NCBI RefSeq assembly: GCF_039555335.1
Contig: NC_092628.1
Span: 97,034,536-97,098,535 of the forward strand
Direction: 5' to 3'
From: Amphiura filiformis
Taxonomy: Eukaryota > Echinodermata > Ophiuroidea > Amphilepidida > Amphiuridae
DNA: 64,000 nucleotides
Both the position numbers and the translations under genes were made by a program. A model generated the notes under the pieces. The model did not search any database. It was not told the DNA's origin and was given only the letters and a program-made list of their open reading frames with translations. Below, piece by piece: positions 10,640 through 22,960 of this stretch. Numbering within the stretch: the stretch's first letter is position 1; every line of letters begins with the position of its first letter.

Positions 10640-12307
10640 ATATCAAATAATTTTTGATTTTTCGCCAGCTAAGAGCTGGCTATCTAATTCGGAGATCGTC
10701 TTTGTTTGCTAAAGAGATTACGGGGTACTAGCATTGGTTTGAATTACTTAGCGGAACTTTTTATGGTGAAAATATATGTATGACCTGTTATTCGATTTGT
10801 AAGAAAAAGAAAGTATGTTTTGCCGTTTCAACAAATAAAAACGAGTGAGAATTTCAAAAGTTATGGTTTGAAGGAAATATAACATTAAAAGTTATATGCC
10901 AGGCCTATAATAGTTTCCACAAAAGAAAATGATAGTATCCTTGTTATCAGGCGTTCTTAGATTTACATTTGCAGACCTCCTGGAGATCAGCACAGCATGA
11001 GATGTGAGTGTATTGATAACATGATTAAAACCTTTATGGACCTAAAAGTCAAAGTAAAAATATCCTATATCCTGTATGTATCGTTTTATGGATCAAAATG
11101 ACTCAAAATGTCATTTATGATATAATTGATATCTTAAACATCAGTTTTGTCTTTTCAACAGGAAAAATTCGATGTAATTTCAGGGCCTATTTTTGATATG
11201 GGTACAATTGATATACATGTAGGCCTATTGAACAATATCAGTCTTTATACATTTTATAATGTGCTATGTATAAATTTCGAATTAATATATAAATTAATAT
11301 AAAATTAATGTGCATGTATAAGGCAAGTAGGATGGCAGTTTTTAGCCAATTAACTAAAAACTGCAGTGTATTTCTTTATATTAATAATGAGCTAAGGGTA
11401 GCCTAAAAGGCAGAAAAGACAAAAAGACAGAACAATTTGGAATAATTAATTAAAGAGTTGACAGGAAGTTATAGGAGTTAATGTTTGGTTTTTCTGTGTG
11501 CATGTTCTTATCATTGATGGTTTGGCGCAGGCGGCGAATGGCATGATCAAAGTAATACTTTGGCATGATAGAGCCGGAAGCTTGTGAAACCGCCTGGCCG
11601 TATGGCATTTTCCAAATACTCGGTTAGTTTTGTGGGGTTCATTATCGAACCCCCATGGTTTTAGGTTGTATTTATATTATTTACATATAGGCCTATTTGT
11701 TTGTGAAATTTCAAGCGTTTTAAATTTTCAAAATAATCCCATTCAATTACACGGTTGACGATGAAAATGCAATGCGACCACCACCTGGTTTGGTGGACTG
11801 TCATGGAACATGATGGATCATAAAAAAGAGTGATCCTAAAATGCCTTCCACCCACACTATTAAATTACAAGACCTCTTCTGCATTGAAGCTGGCTTCCCC
11901 TTTTAAAGGGAATTTTATTGAAATTTGTGATATAATACAAAATAATATTATGGCAAATTATTAAAAATAAGACATTTTTCATATTTTTGATATTTAACAG
12001 TCCTCGAAGTTAAGTGTATGTAGCTGGGAGGAAAAGCCGTCCATCACATGAAAATGTTGACCTTTCGCATTGAAGATATATATATTTATCCTCAAAACAC
12101 CCAAATATTTTAGGTCTTTTTGGGGGAAAATGTATATCTATCTACACCTGAAACTTTTAGGTCGGGTGGGGGATATATATATACGAAAGGTCAAAAGTGA
12201 GAGAGGTTTCTAGTTAGAGCCAAATCTTCTTTTTAAAGCTTAAACACTTGTTTTCATTAAGATTTCAATAACCACTTAAAGCCATTAAGCAGTATTCAGA
12301 CTTTTTA
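10640..12307. other. First intron of the EGF/CUB gene, repeat fragments only
   Basis: No exon is recognised. Positions 11,905-12,008 match the 3' half of the dispersed repeat at 33,788-33,985 (gatataatacaaa, caaattattaaaa, taacagtcctc). Positions 12,060-12,190 contain an imperfect inverted pair around gacctttcg...cgaaaggtc. Confidence 0.55.
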
Positions 12308-12556
12308 TTGCACGTACAATATTGCATGCAACATATCTACGTTGTTTAATCTATTGCCATTCTATTTCCAGTAATGGTTACGTTCTAACGAATGTTTGAT
12401 GACGAAAAATCGATAATATATTTCTACTAGATATTACATGTAACATATTATCGATTTTTCGTCATCAAACATTCGTTAGAACTTAAACATTACTGGAAAT
12501 AGAATAGCAATAGATTAAATAACGTAGATATGTTGCATGCAATATTGTACGTGCAA
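12308..12556. mobile_element. 249-bp near-perfect palindromic MITE, TA duplication
   Basis: Arms of about 115 bp are almost identical in inverted orientation, separated by a short centre near 12,420-12,440. The ends are TTGCACGTACAATATTGC and its complement, flanked by TA on both sides. This fits a Tc1/mariner-type foldback MITE. It would form a long hairpin in RNA or single-stranded DNA. Confidence 0.88.
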
Positions 12557-12757
12557 TACTCGGAGTCTGTGGAGCGCTTATCTTAAATAAACAGATTAGA
12601 AGAACTAACCAAGTGTAATCCCACTATGTAATGCATTTAATCAGACCCTAATGAACCTAATTGCAACCCTGTGCTCAAGGGGGTATTTACACCTCATGTT
12701 AGTCTCTCATCATTTACTTGAGAAACAACGATTCTCAATGTGTGGCTTCAAACTTAC

Positions 12758-12851
12758 CTTCATATGCTCCCATACCCGTGCCATCTTGCCCTACAACATA
12801 TGGACTGCTGAAGATGACTAGCAGGAGGCTGGTGCTGTATATCAGCCGCAT
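12758..12851 (-). CDS. First coding exon: signal peptide of the EGF/CUB protein
   Basis: Translation starts at the ATG at 12,851. It gives 31 residues: MRLIYSTSLLLVIFSS, then PYVVGQDGTGMGAYE. A basic residue at position 2, a hydrophobic core at about 5-16 and small residues near 20-21 make a standard secretory signal peptide. The donor is GAAG|GTAAGT (phase 1), which matches the phase of the EGF exon at 9848-9979. Upstream, gattaaacag at 12,872-12,881 could be an acceptor for a 5' UTR exon. Sequences through 390 give a continuous 286-residue frame: signal peptide, EGF, EGF, EGF, CUB. Confidence 0.82.
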
Positions 12852-13796
12852 TTTGGTATATGGTGATTCTGTTTAATCAAATAAATGGAAAGTAGACAAT
12901 TTATTAGCAAATCGTAATCATTTGACCAAATTACACGCGTATACGATATTAAAGTTAGATAATTCAAAGATCGCTTTATAATAATTATTAATACACCTTT
13001 AAAAGGATACGTGCATGTATAGTCAAGTTACAGGTTGTATCAAAATAAAATAAAACAATAATAAAAATGATAATAAGTACTCAATTATTTATATGCGTGT
13101 GAGAATTAGATAGCAAAACATTAACAATGCAAATAAATATCATCTGGATGAGAATCGAGCCTAAGACCTTTTGATAAGTATAGCCCTTTTTATTCAATTA
13201 CTATCCATTATAATTATTTTGTTCAAAGTTGGTCGCCCAAACGTTATCTAGAGTAATGAAGAGGTGGCGAGCATATTATAAAAACAGCGAACTTAACGAA
13301 ATAATATGGACAATCTAGAACTACTATGAACTGATGAAAAGGACTCTACGTACATATAGATCCACAGATTGATTGATAAATAAACAGATAGCAATTTTCA
13401 TCGAATGGACACTACGTTACTTGTTTCTTGAAATGTCTGCTTATACACAATTGTGTAAGATATAAATGTCATGGTGTTGAAACAGATCTTAGCCCATGGT
13501 GGCATCACTGCCCGTCTTTTATAAATTCAATTATTTGCAATTTGCATTATTCATTAATCATTTGGATAACAATGGTCAAGAGTGAATACACTCAAGTGGG
13601 ACTATCCACGTAAGTGAATGAACTACCAAAGTACTTCAAATACATTTTAAAAAAATTAATTATGTATAATGTATTAGTGTTTTTAAGAAATTGAAGTTTG
13701 TCATTAAATTTCATTTGAATTATTATATATATTTTCAGTGGCAAACAATGTAATTTTGTTCACCGTATCATGTAAGATAAACGGTTGAAAATAGAC

Positions 13797-13946
13797 CATT
13801 ACCAGAAATAATGGGCGAGTGTTGTTCAGGACTGCCTAAATGTTAGATGGTGTGAGGTTATGATCCTTCGGATCTCAACCTAAAAACAACTAAACATTTC
13901 ACCAGCTCTGAACAACACTCCGAGTCGCCCATTATTTCTGGTAATG
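13797..13946. mobile_element. Short MITE with 22-bp perfect terminal inverted repeats
   Basis: CATTACCAGAAATAATGGGC and two more bases at the left end are exactly complementary to the right end. A second inverted block, tgttgttcag/ctgaacaaca, lies just inside. No convincing target-site duplication is visible, so the exact ends and the family are open. Confidence 0.7.
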
Positions 13947-15577
13947 TTCTGTTTCTCACTTTTTGGGGCGCCCGCCTTAAGAGGGCGCACCTTATTGGCA
14001 TGACTTTGCAAAAAGCTTCTAATTTCACTCTTGCTAGATTTACTTCGCAATTGTTTTGCTAAAATTATGCCCAGCTCAGAAATAAAACCACAATTTGCTT
14101 GGATTTTATTTTATTATTGTTTTCTGATATGCATGGGATAAAATCTTGTGCGTATATTCTTTGTTTAAAATACAAAATTAATGGACTTATAAAAACACCA
14201 AATAACCTGTGGCCTTTGTACGGGCTTAAAACAGTTTACCGCCTCTTAGAACCCGGTAGACGGTGACCAACACTATGGACCACAATAGCCTAGTCTCATT
14301 GGCATAGTCCAATAACCTCAAATAAACAATCATAGTGCAAAAGTTGACCTAACTTGCAGAGTATGAGTTTTTGTACCCAAAGTTTCAAAGTCATTCAATG
14401 AATGTACAAATGTATGTTGTATAGTTGTCCTTGTTTAATACGCTGCAGCATGGTACAGTGTATGAGTAGGCATCTTATCAAGATCAAGATAGTGATAGTG
14501 ACATAACAATTAACATGCTTATCTTACCAAGGTCTTATCTATCTGCATGGTGTAATTGAAAATTATGGTGTATTTGTTTTAAGGGTGAAACAACTGGCTT
14601 CTTTTGCATGGAAATTAGAATAAATTACTATACAACATGTACAAGCTGTATCAAAATGTTTGGTACCCAGCAGTTTTGATAGTTATTGAAAAGCCTGGTT
14701 CTTCCAAATGCAATATCGGGTCCCCCTTAAAATGATAAAATGATCAGACCATAAATCTTTTGTGACTGTTTATGACATTAATCAACAAATTATGCGGATC
14801 CTAGATGTGTCGAGGATGTTACGTGTATGTTAACAAATGAAAGTTCTGTAATTTTTTTTAATTCTTCAATGCTAAGTATTCTTTTGGATATCATCAAATT
14901 GTAAATCTCTAGTCAGATTTTCAGTGTGTTAACAACTATGTATCAAAGACGTTACGTTCATTAACATTAACGTTCTTATCTTGTAAACATTGTATACCCA
15001 TAGCTACTTTTATGAAGAATGAATGTTCTGTAATTGTTTTTTATCCTTCATCTCTATTAGATTTTCAGTGTATTAGCAAGTAGATGATGTATATGTATCA
15101 CAGACGTTATACATTCATAAAACCTTTTCTTTTGGTCAACATAGGCGTAGATCCCGGGTGGGGGATAACCCCCCACCAATATTTTGCCAGGGGGGCTTAC
15201 TTACTTGTGTCTTCTATATACTATCCATCATATACCCCCATGCATAACGAAATTCAACAATATTCAATATCCAAAGCAATATCATCACTACAATGTGCCC
15301 CAAAAACTCCCCCACCCCACATAATCGCAAATTGACACGACAGCTTCATTCCAATTCAATTTATTTCATCCAAAACGGTCCTGTGATACACCTTCCCCAA
15401 TCAAACACATTTGCATTTTATCATCTTCTACTCTTCCCTAGAAAAAATCATTATAATATCAAATCTAAACACCATGCCATGGAATTCACCATATCACGTC
15501 CAAGCTCACATTGGGCGCCCTATTCCTTTTTGAAAGGAATTTTTATTATACTGTATAATACACCAGGCATCAAGAGC

Positions 15578-15680
15578 GATAACAAACTGCGTCACCACCA
15601 CGGTGCGTGTATGATAAGGATAATGAACTGAGTGCAATGCATTAGTCAAGATAATCGCACGCGCCGTGGAGTTATTGCAT
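15578..15680. repeat. Small hairpin repeat, one of three related copies
   Basis: The ends gcgataac and gttattgc, with cggtgcg/cgccgtgg inside, form an imperfect stem. The centre, tgcattagtcaagataat, recurs at 18,613-18,632 (diverged) and, inverted, at 28,688-28,705. The latter two copies sit at the outer limits of the duplicated mosaic at 18.65-28.69 kb. Confidence 0.5.
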
Positions 15681-17472
15681 TTTTGCCCTGTATAAGTTAA
15701 CTATCAATGGTATCGATTGCGTCATACGTCATACTTTAGCAACTTATTCACGCATGGTTTTTAACCAATTGACTTTATGTTGTGATCATTTAATATCGTG
15801 GTTTCGAACACAGAGAGCACTGAACCAGTTCACCTGGAAACGATCAATTTAGATGTCTGACTAGTACTACGGTGAATTGAGATGAGAAAAAAAACATATC
15901 AACTGGACTTTATAGCTCTATAATTTGAACTTTAAAAAATCTACTTATATTAAAACACACGACATTGGGATTTTACAATTTGTTCAGTATTATAAAGCAT
16001 GATAATGATATTATGCGCTAGTGTGTTTTTCCCGGGCCCGGCCATGTTATTTTAGATATAGGCCTACATGTATTTCATTTATAAAATGCTGAATATTTTG
16101 CAATGGTGTCATCTTGTATAATTATGATCCACCTGTTTTTGGCCCTTTTTAATTAATAGAAGCTCGATTATTCTCATTTGATGTTTGATTTATTTGAGGT
16201 CATTTATCATAATTTATGACGATGATATTTGCAAAATAGAACACCGTTTGTAACTATACCATTTTAACACCACAGAATGTATATTCGTAGTTTTTTGATG
16301 GTATATATACCGAACAGACAATTCTATAGTTATGTGACCTCTGTGTCGAAAGCGCCACCTAATTCTACTATATACAGTCCAAGAGAGTGCCAAATATGGA
16401 TCAGGAGTATTACATAATAATACCCTGCTATGACAATAGCTGCACTAGGTTAATCGTATAATCTCCTTATGTGGTTAACATGGCTGGGCCAGGAAATCCA
16501 CAAGGTCAGCCAATGTATGTACATGTATTCGGTACATGTGCCATATCTTTACAATGGGTGATAAATTTCTGGTTTGTTTTATTTCAAAACGCAACAGTCG
16601 ATATTCTAAAGCTTGGTCCAAATCCAAGAGAAGAACCAACTCTAGTAATTTATGTGGTTTCAAATTATATCGGCTGTTGCCTTTTTGATAGAAATGGTGT
16701 TTGTTGATGTGCACAGTTTCCCATTAGATCATAACATGCTGTTGTACATCCAAGGTCAAAGGTCTTTTAATCCATATTTGGCATTGTTCTGGGACTGATA
16801 TAGGGTTTTAGATAATGCATTGTTTAGCGTGCAGGTTTATATAATTTGGGCTATGAAGGGTAGTTCGCAAAAATAATGCACGGGAGAAGAATACATAACG
16901 ATGAATAGAAACGGGCACTAGAAGTGTATGTGGTGATACGGTTAATTGGATGGCAATGCCGCCCTCAACAATTGATTAACAAGTAATCCGAAACACTCGC
17001 GCATAAATACATGTAAAATCCAGGTGCTCTATCATGTACATTATTGACACACTATCACTCTCTTTATCTACGTCAATAATAAAATATTGATTTCAATAGA
17101 ATTGAATACATTGCTCCATTTTGAGTTTGTAGTTCACTACTGAGCGATCTAAGCGATCGATTGCTAGCCAATCAGATAGAACTCCTTTTTTTGCGTTCGG
17201 TGAAATACCACTCGCCCGTCGCTCACCAATGGAGTATTAAATTTATATTTATCGTGAGGGTGTCGACACTGTGCCCCCCCCAATGCTCCCCAAAAGAAAT
17301 TTCTGGTACTGCCACTGTGTGCAATTGTGGCTACATATTGATCGCAGATGATATGGCCTTTATTATATTATTTGGAAAGGAGTTTTGCAAAGCATACAAA
17401 ACTTGATTTTTCATAAACATAATTTCACCATCTTTCAAACATACAGCAATTATAAGAAAATGTGTGACAAAC

Positions 17473-17542
17473 CTTGTCCCTGTGCACTGGCCACAGCAGC
17501 CAGCAATATGGTCATCAACAAAATAAAAATAATTATCTTCAT
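17473..17542 (-). CDS. Candidate signal-peptide exon
   Basis: Minus-strand reading from the ATG at 17,542 gives 23 residues, MKIIIFILLMTILLAAVASA then QGQ. This is an almost ideal signal peptide with an AxA-type cleavage site. It ends at CAAG|GTTTGT, a usable but weaker donor, in phase 1. The phase is compatible with splicing to the EGF exon at 9848-9979, so it could be an alternative first exon of the EGF/CUB gene. It could equally belong to a separate secreted gene whose other exons were not recognised. No transcript evidence is available here. Confidence 0.45.
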
Positions 17543-18652
17543 GCTTGGTTCACACATCCTTCATGTTCATCCAAAATCAATGATATCGAGATATCAAATG
17601 TGTCCTGCAATACTTTCAGGTTTAGGCACTGCGCACCAGGAAGCAACAAACTGCAAAAGACTTGCAAACACAAGCCCACGCAGTAACACCTGCTCAACCA
17701 TGACCAAGGTTGAAGTCACACCATTATTATCATTATTACTATTATTAGCAAGTTTCTTTCATATCAGTTGAGCTTATTGTTAATATGTATGAGATCCAAC
17801 CCTTGTCACATAACTAAAATGAAAAACAATAATGTCAAAATATGTAGCAAAATTTGAAAGGATATGAAGGATGACAGATTTCACCAGCATTTAGCATAGG
17901 CCTAATTAATGACTGGTGAACGACAACCGGTGAACGACAACAGATGAAAACTGGAATGGAATACGGGAGTCCACGTACAGGCAAATACGGGACTCCGCGG
18001 CTGCTAATCATTAAAGCAATAATATGCGATTTACATAAAGAATCTATTCCTATTTGAATGTTAGTTTTCACTGATCGCCATGTCGTCTTTTAATTTTGAG
18101 CCAAACAAATAAGGTTAAACAAAGAAAATTGCTATTTCATTCCAGTGACTACAATGCATGTATTAGCTTGCTGATCGTATTATTATTGAGCAGAGCTTAA
18201 TGTGGCTGTGTACTCTAGACATTGTTTCTTTCGTGAAATTGAACTTTTTTGATATGTATGTACTTTGTTATGTTTTTTATCAATACAAGGAAAGAAAATC
18301 CAGATTTGTAAACCCCAACTGCATTATTTTATGGATTTTATTTCACTATTTCACTCGTGTTCGCAATTTGAAAAGAGAGAAAATCTTTGTTGTACCAGCG
18401 GGGTACACACGTGCAACAATGAATCGCTGTGTAGTCGCGCAATTTGTTGACGCACAGATACGTTGTGATTTTCTTCAAAATTGTTGTTTTTACACCAAAT
18501 CTGTATTTATATTCAGATTCCTTGATGTCTTACCGTTAAATTTTTTTATACTTTTATACATGAATAATTACTAAGTTATGGCAGCCATAGCGGTTATTAT
18601 AACTTGTGCAAATGCATTCCTCAAGATAATCATACTTCAAGTGCCACAGAGT
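17543..18652. other. Non-coding stretch, no gene recognised
   Basis: Reading frames here lack family resemblance and splice context. Positions 18,090-18,140 share ttttaattttgag and caaagaaaattg with 34,143-34,183, probably a dispersed repeat. Confidence 0.45.
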
Positions 18653-19125
18653 TATTGTCTCGAGACATCAGGAAAACACAACACCAAAGCAATAATTAGA
18701 CTCCGCATTGCCCTCCCGATCATGAGGACCATTTATTAAGCTATTTATGACCATTCAACAATTTTATATTCATATACATAAATATAATTGAGATAAATAA
18801 TGATAAATAATGATAGATTTCATAATATAATAATAATATAATAATCATAGCACTTTCATAGCAGTTAAGAAATAATATAAATAGTTATTTATCTTCCAAT
18901 AAATATTATTAATAACACAATACAAGAATTATTGGAAAAATGTGTACAACAAGCCAACCATATAGGCTGGACATGCAAGAATTGACTTCTGTATCACATT
19001 TAACCAAATTTCATCTTAAGCAAATACAGATACCTCTTTGGATCAAACAGAGGATTGAATTGGAAAACAATATTTATAACGCAATTATTAAATAAACAGA
19101 AATCTCCAAAAGAAGAAACAATGCC
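18653..19125. repeat. Duplicated block R1, first copy
   Basis: About 470 bp, from attgtctcgagacatcagg to gaagaaacaatgcca, nearly identical to 22,488-22,960 with only a few substitutions. It is AT-rich, with ataaataatgat and taataat runs. Homology stops abruptly at both ends. It lies just upstream of the 66-bp array. Confidence 0.92.
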
Positions 19126-19280
19126 AACTCTATCAATGAATTAAATCTTTAAATCCCTATATAAGCTGGTAATTATTGAAAAGTCAGCCAACATTTACTA
19201 TAAAAATATATTAATAAATGAAATAATCCACTGACAAAAACAATCAAGCCAAAAAGGCACTTCAAATAAGCATAAATTAC

Positions 19281-22040
19281 TCTACATAAAGCGTAGTAGA
19301 AAGTGGAGACAATCTACAGACAAGTTTCATCAGGTATTGACGAGACTCCATACAAAGCGTAGTAGAAAGTGGAGACAATCTACAGACAAGTTTCATCAGG
19401 TATTGACGAGACTCCATACAAAGCGTAGTAGAAAGTGGAGACAATCTACAGACAAGTTTCATCAGGTATTGACGAGACTCCATACAAAGCGCAGTAGAAA
19501 GTGGAGACAATCTACAGACGAGATTCTTCAGGATTTGAAGAAAATCCATAAAAGCATACATTTCCTTTAAAAGCGTAGTAGAAAGTGGAGACAATCTACA
19601 GACAAGTTTCATCAGGTATTGACGAAACTCCATACAAAGCGTAGTAGAAAGTGGAGACAATCTACAGACAAGTTTCATCAGGTATTGACGAGACTCCATA
19701 CAAAGCGTAGTAGAAAGTGGAGACAATCTACAGACAAGTTTCATCAGGTATTGACGAGACTCCATACAAAGCGTAGTAGAAAGTGGAGACAATCTACAGA
19801 CAAGTTTCATCAGGTATTGACGAGACTCCATACAAAGCGCAGTAGAAAGTGGAGACAATCTACAGACGCGATTCTTCAGGATTTGAAGAAAATCCATAAA
19901 AAGCATACATTTCCCTTTAAAAGCGTAGTAGAAAGTGGAGACAATCTACAGACAAGTTTCATCAGGTATTGACGAAACTCCATACAAAGCGTAGTAGAAA
20001 GTGGAGACAATCTACAGACAAGTTTCATCAGGTATTGACGAAACTCCATACAAAGCGTAGTAGAAAGTGGAGACAATCTACAGACGAGTCTCATCAGGTA
20101 TTGACGAGACTCCATACAAAGCGTAGTAGAAAGTGGAGACAATCTACAGACAAGTTTCATCAGGTATTGACGAGACTCCATACAAAGCGCAGTAGAAAGT
20201 GGAGACAATCTACAGACGAGATTCTTCAGGATTTGAAGAAAATCCATAAAAGCATACATTTCCCATTAAAAGCGTAGTAGAAAGTGGAGACAATCTACAG
20301 ACAAGTTTCATCAGGTATTGACGAGACTCCATACAAAGCGTAGTAGAAAGTGGAGACAATCTACAGGCGAGTCTCATCAGGTATTGACGAGACTCCATAC
20401 AAAGCGTAGTAGAAAGTGGAGACAATCTACAGACAAGTTTCATCAGGTATTGACGAGACTCCATACAAAGCGTAGTAGAAAGTGGAGACAATCTACAGAC
20501 GAGTCTCATCAGGTATTGACGAGACTCCATACAAAGCGTAGTAGAAAGTGGAGACAATCTACAGACAAGTTTCATCAGGTATTGATGAGACTCCATACAA
20601 AGCGTAGTAGAAAGTGGAGAAAATCTACAGACGAGTCTCATCAGGTATTGACGAGACTCCATACAAAGCGTAGTAGAAAGTGGAGACAATCTACAGACAA
20701 GTTTCATCAGGTATTGACGAGACTCCATACAAAGCGTAGTAGAAAGTGGAGACAATCTACAGACAAGTTTCATCAGGTATTGACGAGACTCCATACAAAG
20801 CGCAGTAGAAAGTGGAGACAATCTACAGACGAGATTCTTCAGGATTTGAAGAAAATCCATAAAAAGCATACATTTCCCTTTAAAAGCGTAGTAGAAAGTG
20901 GAGACAATCTACAGACAAGTTTCATCAGGTATTGACGAAACTCCATACAAAGCGTAGTAGAAAGTGGAGACAATCTACAGACAAGTTTCATCAGGTATTG
21001 ACGAGACTCCATACAAAGCGTAGTAGAAAGTGGAGACAATCTACAGACAAGTTTCATCAGGTATTGACGAGACTCCATACAAAGCGCAGTAGAAAGTGGA
21101 GACAATCTACAGGCGAGATTCTTCAGGATTTGAAGAAAATCCATAAAAGCATACATTTCCCTTTAAAAGCGTAGTAGAAAGTGGAGACAATCTACAGACA
21201 AGTTTCATCAGGTATTGACGAAACTCCATACAAAGCGTAGTAGAAAGTGGAGACAATCTACAGACAAGTTTCATCAGGTATTGACGAAACTCCATACAAA
21301 GCGTAGTAGAAAGTGGAGACAATCTACAGACGAGTCTCATCAGGTATTGACGAGACTCCATACAAAGCGTAGTAGAAAGTGGAGACAATCTACAGACAAG
21401 TTTCATCAGGTATTGACGAGACTCCATACAAAGCGCAGTAGAAAGTGGAGACAATCTACAGACGAGATTCTTCAGGATTTGAAGAAAATCCATAAAAGCA
21501 TACATTTCCCATTAAAAGCGTAGTAGAAAGTGGAGACAATCTACAGACAAGTTTCATCAGGTATTGACGAGACTCCATACAAAGCGTAGTAGAAAGTGGA
21601 GACAATCTACAGACGAGTCTCATCAGGTATTGACGAGACTCCATACAAAGCGTAGTAGAAAGTGGAGACAATCTACAGACAAGTTTCATCAGGTATTGAC
21701 GAGACTCCATACAAAGCGTAGTAGAAAGTGGAGACAATCTACAGACGAGTCTCATCAGGTATTGATGAGACTCCATACAAAGCGTAGTAGAAAGTGGAGA
21801 CAATCTACAGACAAGTTTCATCAGGTATTGATGAGACTCCATACAAAGCGTAGTAGAAAGTGGAGAAAATCTACAGACGAGTCTCATCAGGTATTGACGA
21901 GACTCCATACAAAGCGTAGTAGAAAGTGGAGACAATCTACAGACAAGTTTCATCAGGTATTGACGAGACTCCATCACAAAGCGTAGTAGAAAGTGGAGAC
22001 AATCTACTGACGAGATTCTTTAGGATTTGAAGAAAACTCC
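19281..22040. repeat. 66-bp minisatellite array with higher-order structure
   Basis: About 40 head-to-tail units of 66 bp share the core gcgtagtagaaagtggagac. There are three unit types: A (gacaagtttcatcagg), B (gacgagtctcatcagg) and C (gattcttcaggatttgaag). Type C is longer (84-86 bp) and carries an insertion reading aagcatacatttcc. C units fall at 19,522, 19,870, 20,220, 20,833, 21,117, 21,466 and, diverged, 22,013. This gives a higher-order repeat of about 350 bp (four 66-bp units plus C) with larger variants, and a super-period near 1,247 bp. Because 66 is divisible by three, long repetitive frames open on both strands; they lack other coding signs and are not called as genes. Confidence 0.95.
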
Positions 22041-22142
22041 AGACAAAGCGGAGAGTAGCATAATTTGACATACTTTTATTGAAGCATCTTGGACAAATGA
22101 GATAACTGAATTACCCTTCCAGCTACTGGGAGGGTGGGTGGG

Positions 22143-22489
22143 ATTTTTGGTCCAGCATGATCGGAGGAGCAAATGCAAGTGGTTTACTAAGAAAGGTGTG
22201 AACACAACAAAAGAAATGGAATTAAAGCAGAGACCTGATTGGCTGCACCCCACTAAAGTGCCATCTGAATGGCCAAGAATCTGGGATTGTTGCTATAACA
22301 ACACAACAACTCCTACATCATTCCAATACCATGACCCAAATCAATAGCATAAACTTTCAAGAGGACTTGATATGGCTCAAGTGGAACTGATAGGATAATT
22401 GTCCAGACTTGGCTGCACATGAATGCCCAAGTTTCCCTGATGCTGAGACAATCTGGTTTTTAAAAGATTTTCAACTTTGAAAAACGTCA
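22143..22489. repeat. Duplicated block R2, first copy
   Basis: About 347 bp nearly identical to 28,342-28,689. It contains a plus-strand frame (to the stop at about 22,345) reading LVQHDRRSKCKWFTKKG, then HPTKVPSEWPRIWDCCYNN. The protein-like frame is open in both copies with one amino-acid difference (L/Q), but no family was recognised. It abuts R1 copy 2 with no gap. Confidence 0.88.
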
Positions 22490-22960
22490 TTGTCTCGAGA
22501 CATCAGGAAAACACAACACCAAAGCAATAATTAGACTCCGCCTTGCCCTCCCGATCATGAGGACCATTTATTAAGCTATTTATGACCATTCAACAATTTT
22601 ATATTCATATACATAAATATAATTGAGATAAATAATGATAAATAATGATAGATTTCATAATATAATAATAATATAATAATCATAGCACTTTCATAGCAGT
22701 TAAGACATAATATAAATAGTTATTTATCTTCCAATAAATATTATTAATAACACAATACAAGAATTATTGGAAAAATGTGTACAACAAGCCAACCATATAG
22801 GCTGGACATGCAAGAATTGACTTCTGTATCACATTTAACCAAATTTCATCTTAAGCAAATACAGATACCTCTTTGGATCAAACAGAGGATTGAATTGGAA
22901 AACAATATTTATAACGCAATTATTAAATAAACAGAAATCTCCAAAAGAAGAAACAATGCC
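22488..22960. repeat. Duplicated block R1, second copy
   Basis: Same sequence as 18,653-19,125 at an offset of 3,835 bp. It follows R2 directly and stops at gaagaaacaatgcca, after which the two flanks are unrelated. Confidence 0.92.

Larger units (their letters stand above)
12852..17472. other. Upstream region of the EGF/CUB gene; only small repeats seen
   Basis: No coding exon could be supported. Contents are AT-rich unique sequence, the MITE at 13,797-13,946, a small hairpin repeat at 15,578-15,680 and C/G-run repeats at 15,150-15,200. If 17,473-17,542 is an alternative first exon of the gene below, this would be an intron; otherwise it is intergenic. Confidence 0.5.

Noticed and set aside
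16471..16714. Overlapping open frames on both strands.
   Set aside because: Mutual shadows with no splice context, family resemblance or repeat support.
18200..18574. 124-codon plus-strand frame rich in Phe, Leu and Tyr.
   Set aside because: Composition reflects AT-rich DNA. No signal peptide, domain or splice structure was recognised.
19277..21986. Long reading frames of 100-220 codons on both strands built of a 22-residue repeat (KRSRKWRQSTD..., or on the other strand CRLSPLSTT...).
   Set aside because: They arise because the 66-bp unit is divisible by three and lacks stops. The frames exist on both strands, break at the C units, and show no sign of splice sites or known domains.
19281..22040. 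CRISPR-like appearance of regular repeats.
   Set aside because: The units are contiguous with no unique spacers, and the sequence is clearly from a eukaryotic nuclear genome.
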